64,000 bases of DNA, from contig NZ_RCHJ01000004.1 in NCBI RefSeq assembly GCF_004011805.1, forward strand, positions 1 to 64,000, written 5' to 3'. Source of the stretch: Piscinibacter defluvii. Its GTDB lineage: Bacteria > Pseudomonadota > Gammaproteobacteria > Burkholderiales > Burkholderiaceae_C. Below, one piece after another: positions 15,427 to 24,596 of the stretch. The position numbers and the translations under genes are program-made. Numbering within the stretch: the first letter of the stretch is position 1; each line of letters starts with the position of its first letter. The notes beneath the pieces were generated by a model. It did not search any database, was not told the origin of the DNA, and worked only from the letters and a program-made list of their open reading frames with translations.

Positions 15427-16810
15427 GGCGGTCGAACAGCACGAGCTTGAGCGTGCGGGCGATGATGCGCAGGTCGAAGCCGATCGACCAGTTGCGCAGG
15501 TACTCGAGGTCGTACTCGACGCGCGCACGCATCTTGTCGAGCGTGTCGGTCTCGCCGCGCAGGCCGTTGATCTGGGCCCAGCCGGTGATGCCCGGGCGCA
15601 CCTTGTGGCGCAGCATGTAGGCCTGCACCAGGCGCCGGTACTGCTCGTTGTGCGCCACCGCGTGCGGGCGCGGGCCGACGATGCTCATGCGCCCCTGCAG
15701 CACGTTGACGAACTGCGGCAGCTCGTCGAGCGAGCTGCGGCGCAGGAAGGCGCCGAAGCGCGTGACGCGCGGGTCGCCGCGGCGCGCCTGCGCGATCTGC
15801 GCGCCGTCGTCGCGCGTGCTCATGGAGCGGAACTTCCAGACCACGATCTCCTCGCCGTTCAGGCCGTTGCGGCGCTGGCGGAAGATCACCGGCCCGGGCG
15901 AGTCCAGCTTGATGCCGATCGCGATGAGCAGCATCAGCGGCGCAATCAGCAGCAGGATCAGGCTGGACAGCACGATGTCGCTGAGGCGCTTGGCCAGCTC
16001 GTTGACGCCGGTGAACGGCGTCTCGAGCATGCCCACCACGGGCACGCCGCCCAGGTCCTGCAGGCGGCCCTGGATGATGCTGATGCCGAACACGTCGGGC
16101 GCGAGGTAGACCGAGGCGGTGCTGTCCTGCAGGCTCGCCAGCAGCGTGCCGATGCGCGGCTGCGAACTCAGCGGCAGCGCGATATAGACCTCGTGCACGC
16201 GCTGCTCGGCGAGGAAGCCGCGCACCTGGGCCAGCGAGCCGAGGCGGCGCCCGGCCGCGGCCGGATCGAGGCGCGTGCTCTGGCGGTCATCGAAGAAGCC
16301 GAGAAAGGTGTGCCCGCGGTCGCGCTCCTGCTCGAGCGCGCGTGCCAGCCGCACGCCCAGCGGGCCGGCGCCGATCACCACTGCCGCACGGCGCGCGTCC
16401 GGCCGTGCGGCCTGCCGGCGCAGCCAGGCCCGGCCCGCGAAGGCCGCGAGCCAGTGCAGCACCGGCGTCACAAATGCCCACTGGACCAGCACCGTGGTCG
16501 AGAACAGCCTGAAACTGTCCGTTGCGAATGCGCAAAGCCCGAGGATGATGAGCAGCGTGCCCCAGGCCACCACCACGTCCACCAGTGCGTTCAGCGGGCG
16601 GTCGCGAAAGCGGTTCACACCGGGGAAGCCGAGTGCAAACACGAGCAGGCACAGCACCGTGCCGGGGCGGTCGATGCCCTCGTCGTGCAGCGCCGCGAGC
16701 CCCAGGTAGCAGACGATGGTCAGCAGCGGCTCGAGCAGCGCCGCGACGAAGCTGCTCGCCGAGGGCGGTGCGCTGTCGAAGGTGCGGGTGCTGGTGCGTG
16801 TCTGGAGCAT
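15416..16810 (-). CDS. epsB: Undecaprenyl-phosphate sugar phosphotransferase EpsB
   Basis: This initiating transferase has 464 residues, puts the first sugar-1-phosphate on undecaprenyl phosphate, and is anchored in the inner membrane. It has N-terminal membrane helices, a CoA-binding-like domain (AAVVIGAGPLGVRLARAL), a further helix (VLSSLILLLIAPLMLLIAIG) and the catalytic domain. Landmarks there are VWKFRSMSTR, RRSSLDELPQFVNVLQGRMS, GPRPHAVAHN and RPGITGWAQINGLRG. I chose ATG 16810 (MLQTRTSTRTF); the longer frame to 16912 adds a low-complexity Arg-rich stretch. It is transcribed with epsL, divergently from the stator-like operon. Confidence 0.92.
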   Translation of the reverse strand: MLQTRTSTRTFDSAPPSASSFVAALLEPLLTIVCYLGLAALHDEGIDRPGTVLCLLVFALGFPGVNRFRDRPLNALVDVVVAWGTLLIILGLCAFATDSFRLFSTTVLVQWAFVTPVLHWLAAFAGRAWLRRQAARPDARRAAVVIGAGPLGVRLARALEQERDRGHTFLGFFDDRQSTRLDPAAAGRRLGSLAQVRGFLAEQRVHEVYIALPLSSQPRIGTLLASLQDSTASVYLAPDVFGISIIQGRLQDLGGVPVVGMLETPFTGVNELAKRLSDIVLSSLILLLIAPLMLLIAIGIKLDSPGPVIFRQRRNGLNGEEIVVWKFRSMSTRDDGAQIAQARRGDPRVTRFGAFLRRSSLDELPQFVNVLQGRMSIVGPRPHAVAHNEQYRRLVQAYMLRHKVRPGITGWAQINGLRGETDTLDKMRARVEYDLEYLRNWSIGFDLRIIARTLKLVLFDRHAY

Positions 16811-17067
16811 CGTTGGTGCGCGCGCCCGGCCGCGCAGCGTCGGTGCACGGGCTGCGCCGGCACCATCGCGCCGACGCCGGTCCCGCATCCGTCCGGGGTC
16901 AGGGTTGACCATAGCCCCGCACCCCTGCGCAGCCGCGCAAGCGGGTGGCTCAAACTGTCAACACATGTAGGGCCCGCACCGCCGCGCGCGGCCGGCCGGC
17001 GCGTCACTTGTGCCCTCGCCCGGGTAGTAGACTCGGCGCCCTTTAGCGGAACTTTCGACTGGCCTCC
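16811..17067. other. Divergent intergenic region between epsB and the DUF3348 operon
   Basis: This 257-bp gap must hold the promoters for both directions. On the - strand there is a perfect TTGACA at 16956-16961, but no matching -10 hexamer stands 16-18 bases downstream. On the + strand I find no convincing pair. I see no terminator or further gene. Confidence 0.4.
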
Positions 17068-17721
17068 ATGCAGCACGGGTTACCCGACCCGGGCGTCGCC
17101 GGTTCGGAGCTCACCCGCTTCCTGGCCCGCCTCGCGGAGGCGCCGGCGGCATCGGCCCGGCCGGCGTTCTCCGAGCGTCTGGGCCAGTGGCTCAGCTGGA
17201 CCGGCGCGATCTCGCTGTCCGCAGCGCTGAACGCCGGGGCGGCCTCGCCGACACCCCGCGTGACGCGCCCCCTGGGCCACGAGGAAGCGGACTTCCAGCG
17301 CGTGCGCGCGGCCCTGCAGGCGTCCATCGATGCCGGGCCGGACGAACCCGCGTCGAGCCCGACCGACTTCGGCCCGCACCGCCGCCACTGCGCCGCGCGC
17401 CAGCACGCCATGCAGGAGGCCGTCGGCGCGCTGCGCCAGCGCCTGCGCGAGGCACTGGCGCAGCGTTCGGCCGGCGGCGCACGCCTGGCCGCGATCGACG
17501 CCGTGCTGGACGGCGCCCTGGCCGCGCAGGAGCGCAGCCTGCTCGGCCTGGTGCCGCTGCGCCTGCAGGCGCATTTCGAGCGCCTGCGGCGCGGCGCGGA
17601 CCCGCACTGGGCCGACCGCTTCCGCGCCGACCGCGACCATCTTCTGCGCGCCGAGCTGGCGCACCGCCTGCTGCCGGTGCAGGGCCTGCTCGACGCGCTG
17701 CGCACCCTCGACACCCCATGA
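17068..17721 (+). CDS. DUF3348 family protein, first gene of a stator-like operon
   Basis: This soluble, mostly helical protein (217 residues) of the DUF3348 family (PF11828) is found in Burkholderiales next to DUF802 genes. It has no signal peptide or membrane segment. The N-terminal third contains the LTRFLARLAE helix and the pattern LGQWLSWTGAISLSAALN. The C-terminal half (about 100-210) is rich in Arg/Leu/Ala helices likely to form coiled coils. Its stop overlaps the ATG of the DUF802 gene (ATGA at 17718-17721). The function is unknown; a cytoplasmic partner of the membrane complex encoded next is an inference. Confidence 0.8.
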   Translation: MQHGLPDPGVAGSELTRFLARLAEAPAASARPAFSERLGQWLSWTGAISLSAALNAGAASPTPRVTRPLGHEEADFQRVRAALQASIDAGPDEPASSPTDFGPHRRHCAARQHAMQEAVGALRQRLREALAQRSAGGARLAAIDAVLDGALAAQERSLLGLVPLRLQAHFERLRRGADPHWADRFRADRDHLLRAELAHRLLPVQGLLDALRTLDTP

Positions 17722-19505
17722 ACCGACTGTTCCACCACGCCGCCTTCGCGGCCGGCCTGCTCGCCCTCGCCTGGGTCGCCGCCGGCTACCTGCCCGGCAA
17801 CCTGCCGGCCTTCTCGCTCGTGCTGCTGATCGGCGCGTTCTACCTGGCCGGCGCGGCCGAGCTGCAGCGCTTCCAGCGCGACACCAGCGGCCTGGCGCAG
17901 GCCCTGGCAGCCACCCGCGAACCCCCGGCCGCGCTCGACGCCTGGCTCGCCGCGCTGCCCGCCGGCCTGCGCGACACGGTGCGCCTGCGCCTCGAGGGCG
18001 AGCGTGCCGCGCTGCCGGGCCCGGCGCTGACGCCCTACCTCGCCGGGCTGCTGGTGCTGCTGGGCATGCTCGGCACCTTCCTCGGCATGGTGGCCACGCT
18101 GCGCGGCACCGGGCTGGCGCTGGAGCAGGCCAGCGACGTGGCGGCGATCCGCGCCTCGCTGGCCGCGCCGGTGCAGGGCCTGGGGCTGGCCTTCGGCACC
18201 TCGGTGGCCGGGGTGGCGGCCTCGGCCATGCTCGGCCTGATGTCCGCGCTGGCCCGGCGCGAGCGCCGGCGCGCCGGCCAGCAGCTCGACGCGCGGCTTG
18301 CCGGGCCGTTGCGCGGCTTCTCGCGCGCCCGGCAGCGCGAGCAGGCGCTGCAGCTGCTGCAGGCCCAGGCCGAGACGCTGCCGGCGCTGGTGGCGCAGCT
18401 CCAGTCGCTGGCCACGCAGCTGGGCTGCCAGGGCGAGCAGCTGCACGAGCGCCTGCTGGCCGGCCAGGCGCAGTTCCAGGGGGAGGCGCAGCGCGCCTAC
18501 ACGGGCCTGGCCGAGTCGGTGGACCGCTCGCTGCAGACCAGCCTGGCGCAGAGCGCGCGCCTGGCCAGCGCGGCGATCGAACCCGCGGTTCAGGCCACGC
18601 TGGCCGGGCTGGCGCGCGAGAACGCCGCGCTGCAGGCCACGCTGGCCGCGGCCGTGCAGCGGCAGCTCGACGGCAGCGCGGCCCAGTTCGGCGCCGGGCT
18701 GGAGCGATTTGCGCAGGCCTTCGACCAGCGTGCCGAGGTCCTGCTGCGCGGCGTGGCCGAGGCACACGAGGCACTCGAGGCCCGCGCCGCCGCACGCGAG
18801 CGCGACCACGCCGCCGCGCTGCGCGAGGCCCTCGCGGCGCAGCAGCGCGACCTCGGCGCGGCGTTCGCGCAGACCGCGCAGTCGGTCGCCACGCAGGCGC
18901 AGGCGCAGGCCCGTGCCCTGCTCGACGAGGTGGCCCGGCTGGTGCAGGCCGCCGCCGAGGCGCCGCGTGCCGCGGCCGCGGTGATCGGCGAGCTGCGCAG
19001 CGCGCTGAGCGATGCCCTGGTGCGCGACAACGCCGCCCTCGAGGAACGCCATCGCCTGCTGGCCACGCTGGGCCAGCTGCTCGACGCGGTGGGCCAGGCC
19101 GGCACGCAGCAGCGCGCGGCCATCGACGCGCTGGTGCAGGCGGCCACGGCGATGCTGGACGGTGCCGCGACCCGCTTCGCGGCCACGGTCGACGCCCAGG
19201 CGCAGGTGCTGCAGGCCACCGCCGCGCAAGCCGACGCCGGGGCCGCCGGGCTGGCCGGTCTGGCCGAGGGCTTCGGCGCCGCGGTGCAGCAGTTCGACCG
19301 CACCGGCGAGCAGCTCGCGGCGCAGCTGCGGCAGATCGAGGCCGCGCTCGGCCAGTCGCTCGCGCGCAGCGACGAGCAGCTCGCCTACTACGTGGCGCAG
19401 GCGCGCGAGATCGTCGACCTGACGCTCGGCTCGCAGAAGCAGATCGTCGAGGACCTGCAGCAGGTGGCGCGTGTGGCCGCACGCGCCGAGGCGGACGCAG
19501 CATGA
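17718..19505 (+). CDS. DUF802 protein: MotA/TolQ/ZorA-like membrane protein with long coiled-coil tail
   Basis: This 595-residue protein has four predicted membrane segments (about 8-24, 31-48, 105-127, 153-178). The last pair carries the MotA/TolQ/ExbB type Gly-rich helices LGMLGTFLGMVATL and GLAFGTSVAGVAASAMLGLM. Residues 190-595 are a continuous Ala/Gln/Glu/Arg-rich helical tail with DUF802 character. The arrangement (four helices plus a tail of about 400 residues, followed by an OmpA-type partner gene) is that of a proton- or sodium-driven stator, with ZorA the closest architectural parallel I know. Its role is not established. Confidence 0.82.
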   Translation: MNRLFHHAAFAAGLLALAWVAAGYLPGNLPAFSLVLLIGAFYLAGAAELQRFQRDTSGLAQALAATREPPAALDAWLAALPAGLRDTVRLRLEGERAALPGPALTPYLAGLLVLLGMLGTFLGMVATLRGTGLALEQASDVAAIRASLAAPVQGLGLAFGTSVAGVAASAMLGLMSALARRERRRAGQQLDARLAGPLRGFSRARQREQALQLLQAQAETLPALVAQLQSLATQLGCQGEQLHERLLAGQAQFQGEAQRAYTGLAESVDRSLQTSLAQSARLASAAIEPAVQATLAGLARENAALQATLAAAVQRQLDGSAAQFGAGLERFAQAFDQRAEVLLRGVAEAHEALEARAAARERDHAAALREALAAQQRDLGAAFAQTAQSVATQAQAQARALLDEVARLVQAAAEAPRAAAAVIGELRSALSDALVRDNAALEERHRLLATLGQLLDAVGQAGTQQRAAIDALVQAATAMLDGAATRFAATVDAQAQVLQATAAQADAGAAGLAGLAEGFGAAVQQFDRTGEQLAAQLRQIEAALGQSLARSDEQLAYYVAQAREIVDLTLGSQKQIVEDLQQVARVAARAEADAA

Positions 19506-19563
19506 GCGCGCCGGGCCGCTCCCAAGCGCGAATCCCGGAGCACGGCGTGCGGAGGGTCCCACG
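19502..19563 (+). repeat. Junction repeat copy C, carrying a coupled mini-ORF
   Basis: This insert of about 62 bp lies between the DUF802 and OmpA genes. It has GGGCCGCTCCCAAG in common with copies A, B and D. ATG 19502 overlaps the upstream stop (ATGA) and opens a 21-codon frame whose TGA overlaps the next ATG at 19564 (ATGA). Coupling is thus preserved on both sides, and GGAGGG at the end serves as ribosome-binding site. Confidence 0.6.
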
Positions 19564-20214
19564 ATGACGCTCGACGACGATTTCGACGGCGCGGACGCCG
19601 GCACCCCGATCTGGGCCGTGTTCGGCGACCTGATGGCCGGGCTGCTGGGGGCCTTCGTGCTGATCCTGGTCTTTGCGCTCGGGCTGCAGCTCGACCTCGC
19701 GGCGCGGCTCGAGCAGGAGGTGCAGCAGCGCCAGGCCGAGGCACAACGCCGCGAGGCGCTCGAACGCGCGCTGGCCGGCCCGCTGGCGGCCGGCCGCGTG
19801 ACCCTGGCCGACGGCCGCATCGGCATCAGCGGCAGCGTGCTGTTCGCGTTCAACTCCGCCGAGCTGCAGGCCGACGGCCGCCAGCTCCTGAAGAGCCTGG
19901 CCGGCCCGCTGGCGGCCTACCTGGCCACGCGCGACGAGGTGCTGATGGTCAGCGGCTTCACCGACGACCGCCAGGTGCGCGAAGGCACCCGCGCCCGCTT
20001 CGCCGACAACTGGGAGCTTTCGGCGCAACGGGCACTGACCGTGACGCGTGCGCTGATCGAGGACGGCGTGCCGTCCTCGGCGGTGTTCGCGGCCGCCTTC
20101 GGCGCCGAGCAGCCGGTGGCCTCGAACGCCGACGCCGCCGGCCGGGCGCTGAACCGGCGTGTCGAGATGGCCCCGACGCCGCGCCGCCGGCCGGCCGAGG
20201 CAGCCCCGCGATGA
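19564..20214 (+). CDS. OmpA/MotB-like stator partner (ZorB-like)
   Basis: This 216-residue protein has a single N-terminal membrane helix at about 18-43. It begins PIWAVFGDLMAGLLGAFVLI, with Asp22 at the place of the ion-binding Asp of MotB and ZorB. A short coiled coil (about 45-75) leads to a periplasmic OmpA_C domain (about 85-205) with the peptidoglycan-binding signatures NWELSAQRA and NRRVEM. It should form an ion-conducting, wall-anchored complex with the preceding DUF802 protein. Its stop overlaps the next ATG. Confidence 0.87.
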   Translation: MTLDDDFDGADAGTPIWAVFGDLMAGLLGAFVLILVFALGLQLDLAARLEQEVQQRQAEAQRREALERALAGPLAAGRVTLADGRIGISGSVLFAFNSAELQADGRQLLKSLAGPLAAYLATRDEVLMVSGFTDDRQVREGTRARFADNWELSAQRALTVTRALIEDGVPSSAVFAAAFGAEQPVASNADAAGRALNRRVEMAPTPRRRPAEAAPR

Positions 20215-20663
20215 GCACGCGGCCCGAGCTGCCGCACGCCGGCCTGGACGCACTGCGCGCGCTGGTCGACCGGCTCGGGCGCGCACCGGCCCGCGCCGCG
20301 GGCACCGCGGCCGCGCCGGCGCCCTTGCCGCTGAAGGCCGTGAGCGCCTTCGGCCCGACCTGGACGCGCCTGCGTGCCGAGCGGCGCCTGCGCGAGGCGC
20401 TCGACCAGGTGCCGGCGCAGGCCGGGCCGCTCAACTCCTCGCAGGTGGTGCACCGGGCGCTGAGGGAACTGCACGCGCTCTCGCCGGCCTACCTCGACGC
20501 CTTCCTGCGCCATGTCGACACGCTGCTGTGGCTCGAGCAGTCGGCCGGACTGGGCGAAACGAAGCCCGGCCCGGCGGCGCGCAACCGCCCGGGCAGCCGG
20601 CGCACGCCGGTTGCGCGCGCTCAACCCGGCGGCGACGCCACGCGTGGAGACTCGTCCGCATGA
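20211..20663 (+). CDS. DUF2894 domain-containing protein
   Basis: This is a 150-residue cytoplasmic protein of the DUF2894 family. The core (about 40-115) has FGPTWTRLRAERRLREAL and GPLNSSQVVHRALRELHALS, ending in a helix with DAFLRHVDTLLWLEQS. The C-terminal 35 residues are basic and probably disordered. It is the fourth gene of the operon, with ATGA overlaps on both sides. No function is known to me; constant company with DUF802 and DUF3348 implies one complex. Confidence 0.8.
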   Translation: MSTRPELPHAGLDALRALVDRLGRAPARAAGTAAAPAPLPLKAVSAFGPTWTRLRAERRLREALDQVPAQAGPLNSSQVVHRALRELHALSPAYLDAFLRHVDTLLWLEQSAGLGETKPGPAARNRPGSRRTPVARAQPGGDATRGDSSA

Positions 20664-21322
20664 AGCAACGAATTCTTGCCCTCGCCCTGCTGGTTCCCCT
20701 GGTGCTGCTCGAAGGCTGCGCGACCAGCCGCAGCGAAGTCCGGCTGGCCTCGCCGCCCCCGGCTGCCGCGCGCGCGCCGGACGCCAAGGCCCCCGCGGTG
20801 CTGATCCGCTCGGTGAAGGACGAGCGCGTGTTCGAGCAGGCGCCGGACGAACCGAGCACCCCTTCGCTCGGCTTCGAAGGTGCGGCGCAGGCCACCGCCG
20901 ACATCAAGGCGCGCGCCATCGGCCGCAAGCGCAACAGCTTCGGCAAGGCACTCGGCGACGTGCTGCTGCAGGAAGGCCAGACCGTCGCCGGCGTGGTGCG
21001 CGAGAACCTGGCCGCGGCGCTCACCGCAGCGGGCTACCGGGTGGCCGACGAGAAGACGGCGGACCCGAACGCGCTGGTCGTGGACGTGCGCATCCGGAAG
21101 TTCTGGTCCTGGATCCAGCCCGGCTTCTGGGCCATCACGGTGGCGGCCGACATCGCCACCGACGTGGACGTCACGGGCGCGAGCGGCCCCACCTCCATCA
21201 GCGCGCATGTCGAGGACGGGCGCCAGATCGTCACCGAGGGGGCCTGGCTGGAGACCCTCGGCAAGGCCTTGCAGGCCTGGCGCCAGGACGCCGAGAAGAA
21301 GCTGCCGGCGCCGCCTCACTGA
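20660..21322 (+). CDS. YajG-like lipoprotein
   Basis: This 220-residue protein has a signal peptide and lipobox (PLVLLEGCATS, Cys about residue 20). A Pro/Ala-rich linker is followed by a domain resembling the YajG family of outer-membrane lipoproteins (VLIRSVKDERVFE, later GDVLLQEGQTVAGVVRENLA and VDVRIRKFWSWIQPGFW). ATG 20660 overlaps the DUF2894 stop, so it is translated with the stator-like operon and may belong to it. The role is unknown. It converges with uup across 6 bp. Confidence 0.72.
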   Translation: MKQRILALALLVPLVLLEGCATSRSEVRLASPPPAAARAPDAKAPAVLIRSVKDERVFEQAPDEPSTPSLGFEGAAQATADIKARAIGRKRNSFGKALGDVLLQEGQTVAGVVRENLAAALTAAGYRVADEKTADPNALVVDVRIRKFWSWIQPGFWAITVAADIATDVDVTGASGPTSISAHVEDGRQIVTEGAWLETLGKALQAWRQDAEKKLPAPPH

Positions 21323-21328
21323 GCACGT

Positions 21329-23218
<1,890 letters not shown>

Positions 23219-23271
23219 GCGGCCGATTGTCCCCCGGCACAATGAACCCTCGCCCACGAACCGAGCCGCCG

Positions 23272-24582
23272 ATGCTGCAACGCCGCCCCTGGGTCCCGCG
23301 TGCCTGCGAGGACCTCGTGCAATCCGTCGCCGCCGAGACCGCCGCGAGCGATGCCGACACGCTGGCCGAGCGCCTCTTCTCGCTGGCGGCCGAGAACCGC
23401 CGCATCCACGACCAGCACGGCATCAACCTCAACCCGGCCAGCAACGTGATGAACCCGCGCGCCGAGGCCTTGATGGCGGCGGGCCTGGGCACACGCGCCT
23501 CGCTCGGCTACCCGGGCGACAAGTATGAGACGGGGCTGGAGGCGATCGAGCGCATCGAGGTGATCGCCGCCGAACTGGCGGCCGAGGTGTTCGACGCCGC
23601 CTACGCCGAGGTGCGCGTGGCCTCCGGGGCGCTGGCCAACCTGTACGTGTTCATGGCCACCTGCACGAGCGGCGACACCATCATCGCGCCGCCGCCGGAG
23701 ATCGGCGGCCATGTCACGCACCATGCCGCCGGCGCGGCCGGCCTGTACGGGCTCAGGACGATTCCCGCGCCGGTGCTGGCCGACGGCTACACGGTCGACG
23801 TGCCGGCGCTGCGGGCGCTGGCGCTGCAGCATCGGCCGAAGCTCATCACCGCCGGCGGCAGCCTGAACCTGTTCGAGCACCCGGTGGCGGCGCTGCGTGC
23901 GGTGGCCGACGAGGTGGGCGCGAAGCTGCTGTTCGACGCGGCGCACCTGTCGGGCATGATCGCCGGCCGCGCCTGGCAGAACCCGCTCAAGCTCGGTGCG
24001 CACGCGCTGACGATGAGTACCTACAAGAGCCTGGGCGGACCGCCCGGCGGGCTGATCGTCACCGACGACACGGCGCTCGCGCAGCGCCTGGACGCGATCG
24101 CCTACCCCGGCCTGACGGCCAACTTCGACGCCGGCCGCGTGGCGGCGCTGGCGGTCGGGCTGATCGACTGGCGCCGCCACGGCGGCGCCTACGCACACGC
24201 CATGCAGGAGACCGCGCGTGCGCTCGCCGTCGCATTACATGCGCGCGGCCTGCCGGTGCATGCGATGGCACGCGGCGCGACCACCTCGCACCAGTTCGCC
24301 GTCGAGGCGGCGCGCTGGGGCGGCGGCCAGGCCGCGGCAAGGCGCCTCGGCCGCGCCGGCCTGCTGGCCTGCGGCATCGGCCTGCCGATCGCGCCGGTGG
24401 CGGGCGACGTCAACGGCCTGCGCCTGGGCGTGCCGGAGATCGTGCGGCTGGGCATGGGGCCCGCGCACATGGACGAACTCGGCGCGCTGATCGCCGACGC
24501 GCTGGAAGGCGACCCGCTGGCGGTGGCACCGCGTGTGCAGGCCATCCGCCAGCGCTTCCGCGCGCTTCACTTCATCAACTGA
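23272..24582 (+). CDS. SHMT-family PLP enzyme (non-standard glycine/serine hydroxymethyltransferase)
   Basis: This 436-residue fold-type I PLP enzyme is related to serine hydroxymethyltransferase. ASLGYPGDKYETGLEAIERIE matches the SHMT substrate loop only partly, DAAHLSGMIAG matches the DxAHxxG motif, and STYKSLGGPPGG carries the PLP lysine where SHMT normally has a Thr-rich THKTLRGPRGG. The altered loop suggests a paralogue with a different substrate. ATG 23272 is used; an upstream in-frame ATG at 23242 would add ten residues and lies only 23 bp from the divergent uup start. Confidence 0.75.
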   Translation: MLQRRPWVPRACEDLVQSVAAETAASDADTLAERLFSLAAENRRIHDQHGINLNPASNVMNPRAEALMAAGLGTRASLGYPGDKYETGLEAIERIEVIAAELAAEVFDAAYAEVRVASGALANLYVFMATCTSGDTIIAPPPEIGGHVTHHAAGAAGLYGLRTIPAPVLADGYTVDVPALRALALQHRPKLITAGGSLNLFEHPVAALRAVADEVGAKLLFDAAHLSGMIAGRAWQNPLKLGAHALTMSTYKSLGGPPGGLIVTDDTALAQRLDAIAYPGLTANFDAGRVAALAVGLIDWRRHGGAYAHAMQETARALAVALHARGLPVHAMARGATTSHQFAVEAARWGGGQAAARRLGRAGLLACGIGLPIAPVAGDVNGLRLGVPEIVRLGMGPAHMDELGALIADALEGDPLAVAPRVQAIRQRFRALHFIN

Positions 24583-24596
24583 CGCATCAACTGACG
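24573..24596. repeat. Perfect 12-bp tandem duplication across two convergent stop codons
   Basis: CATCAACTGACG occurs twice without interruption (24573-24584, 24585-24596). The + gene ends at the TGA in the first copy (24580-24582). The - gene ends at the TCA in the second copy (24587-24589, read as TGA). One copy alone contains both stops. Confidence 0.95.

Noticed and set aside
16956-16961. Perfect TTGACA on the - strand upstream of epsB.
   Set aside because: No acceptable -10 hexamer at 16-18 bases, so I do not call a promoter.
17008-17033. TTGTGC with TAGACT upstream of the DUF3348 gene.
   Set aside because: The spacing is only 14 bases and both hexamers are weak.
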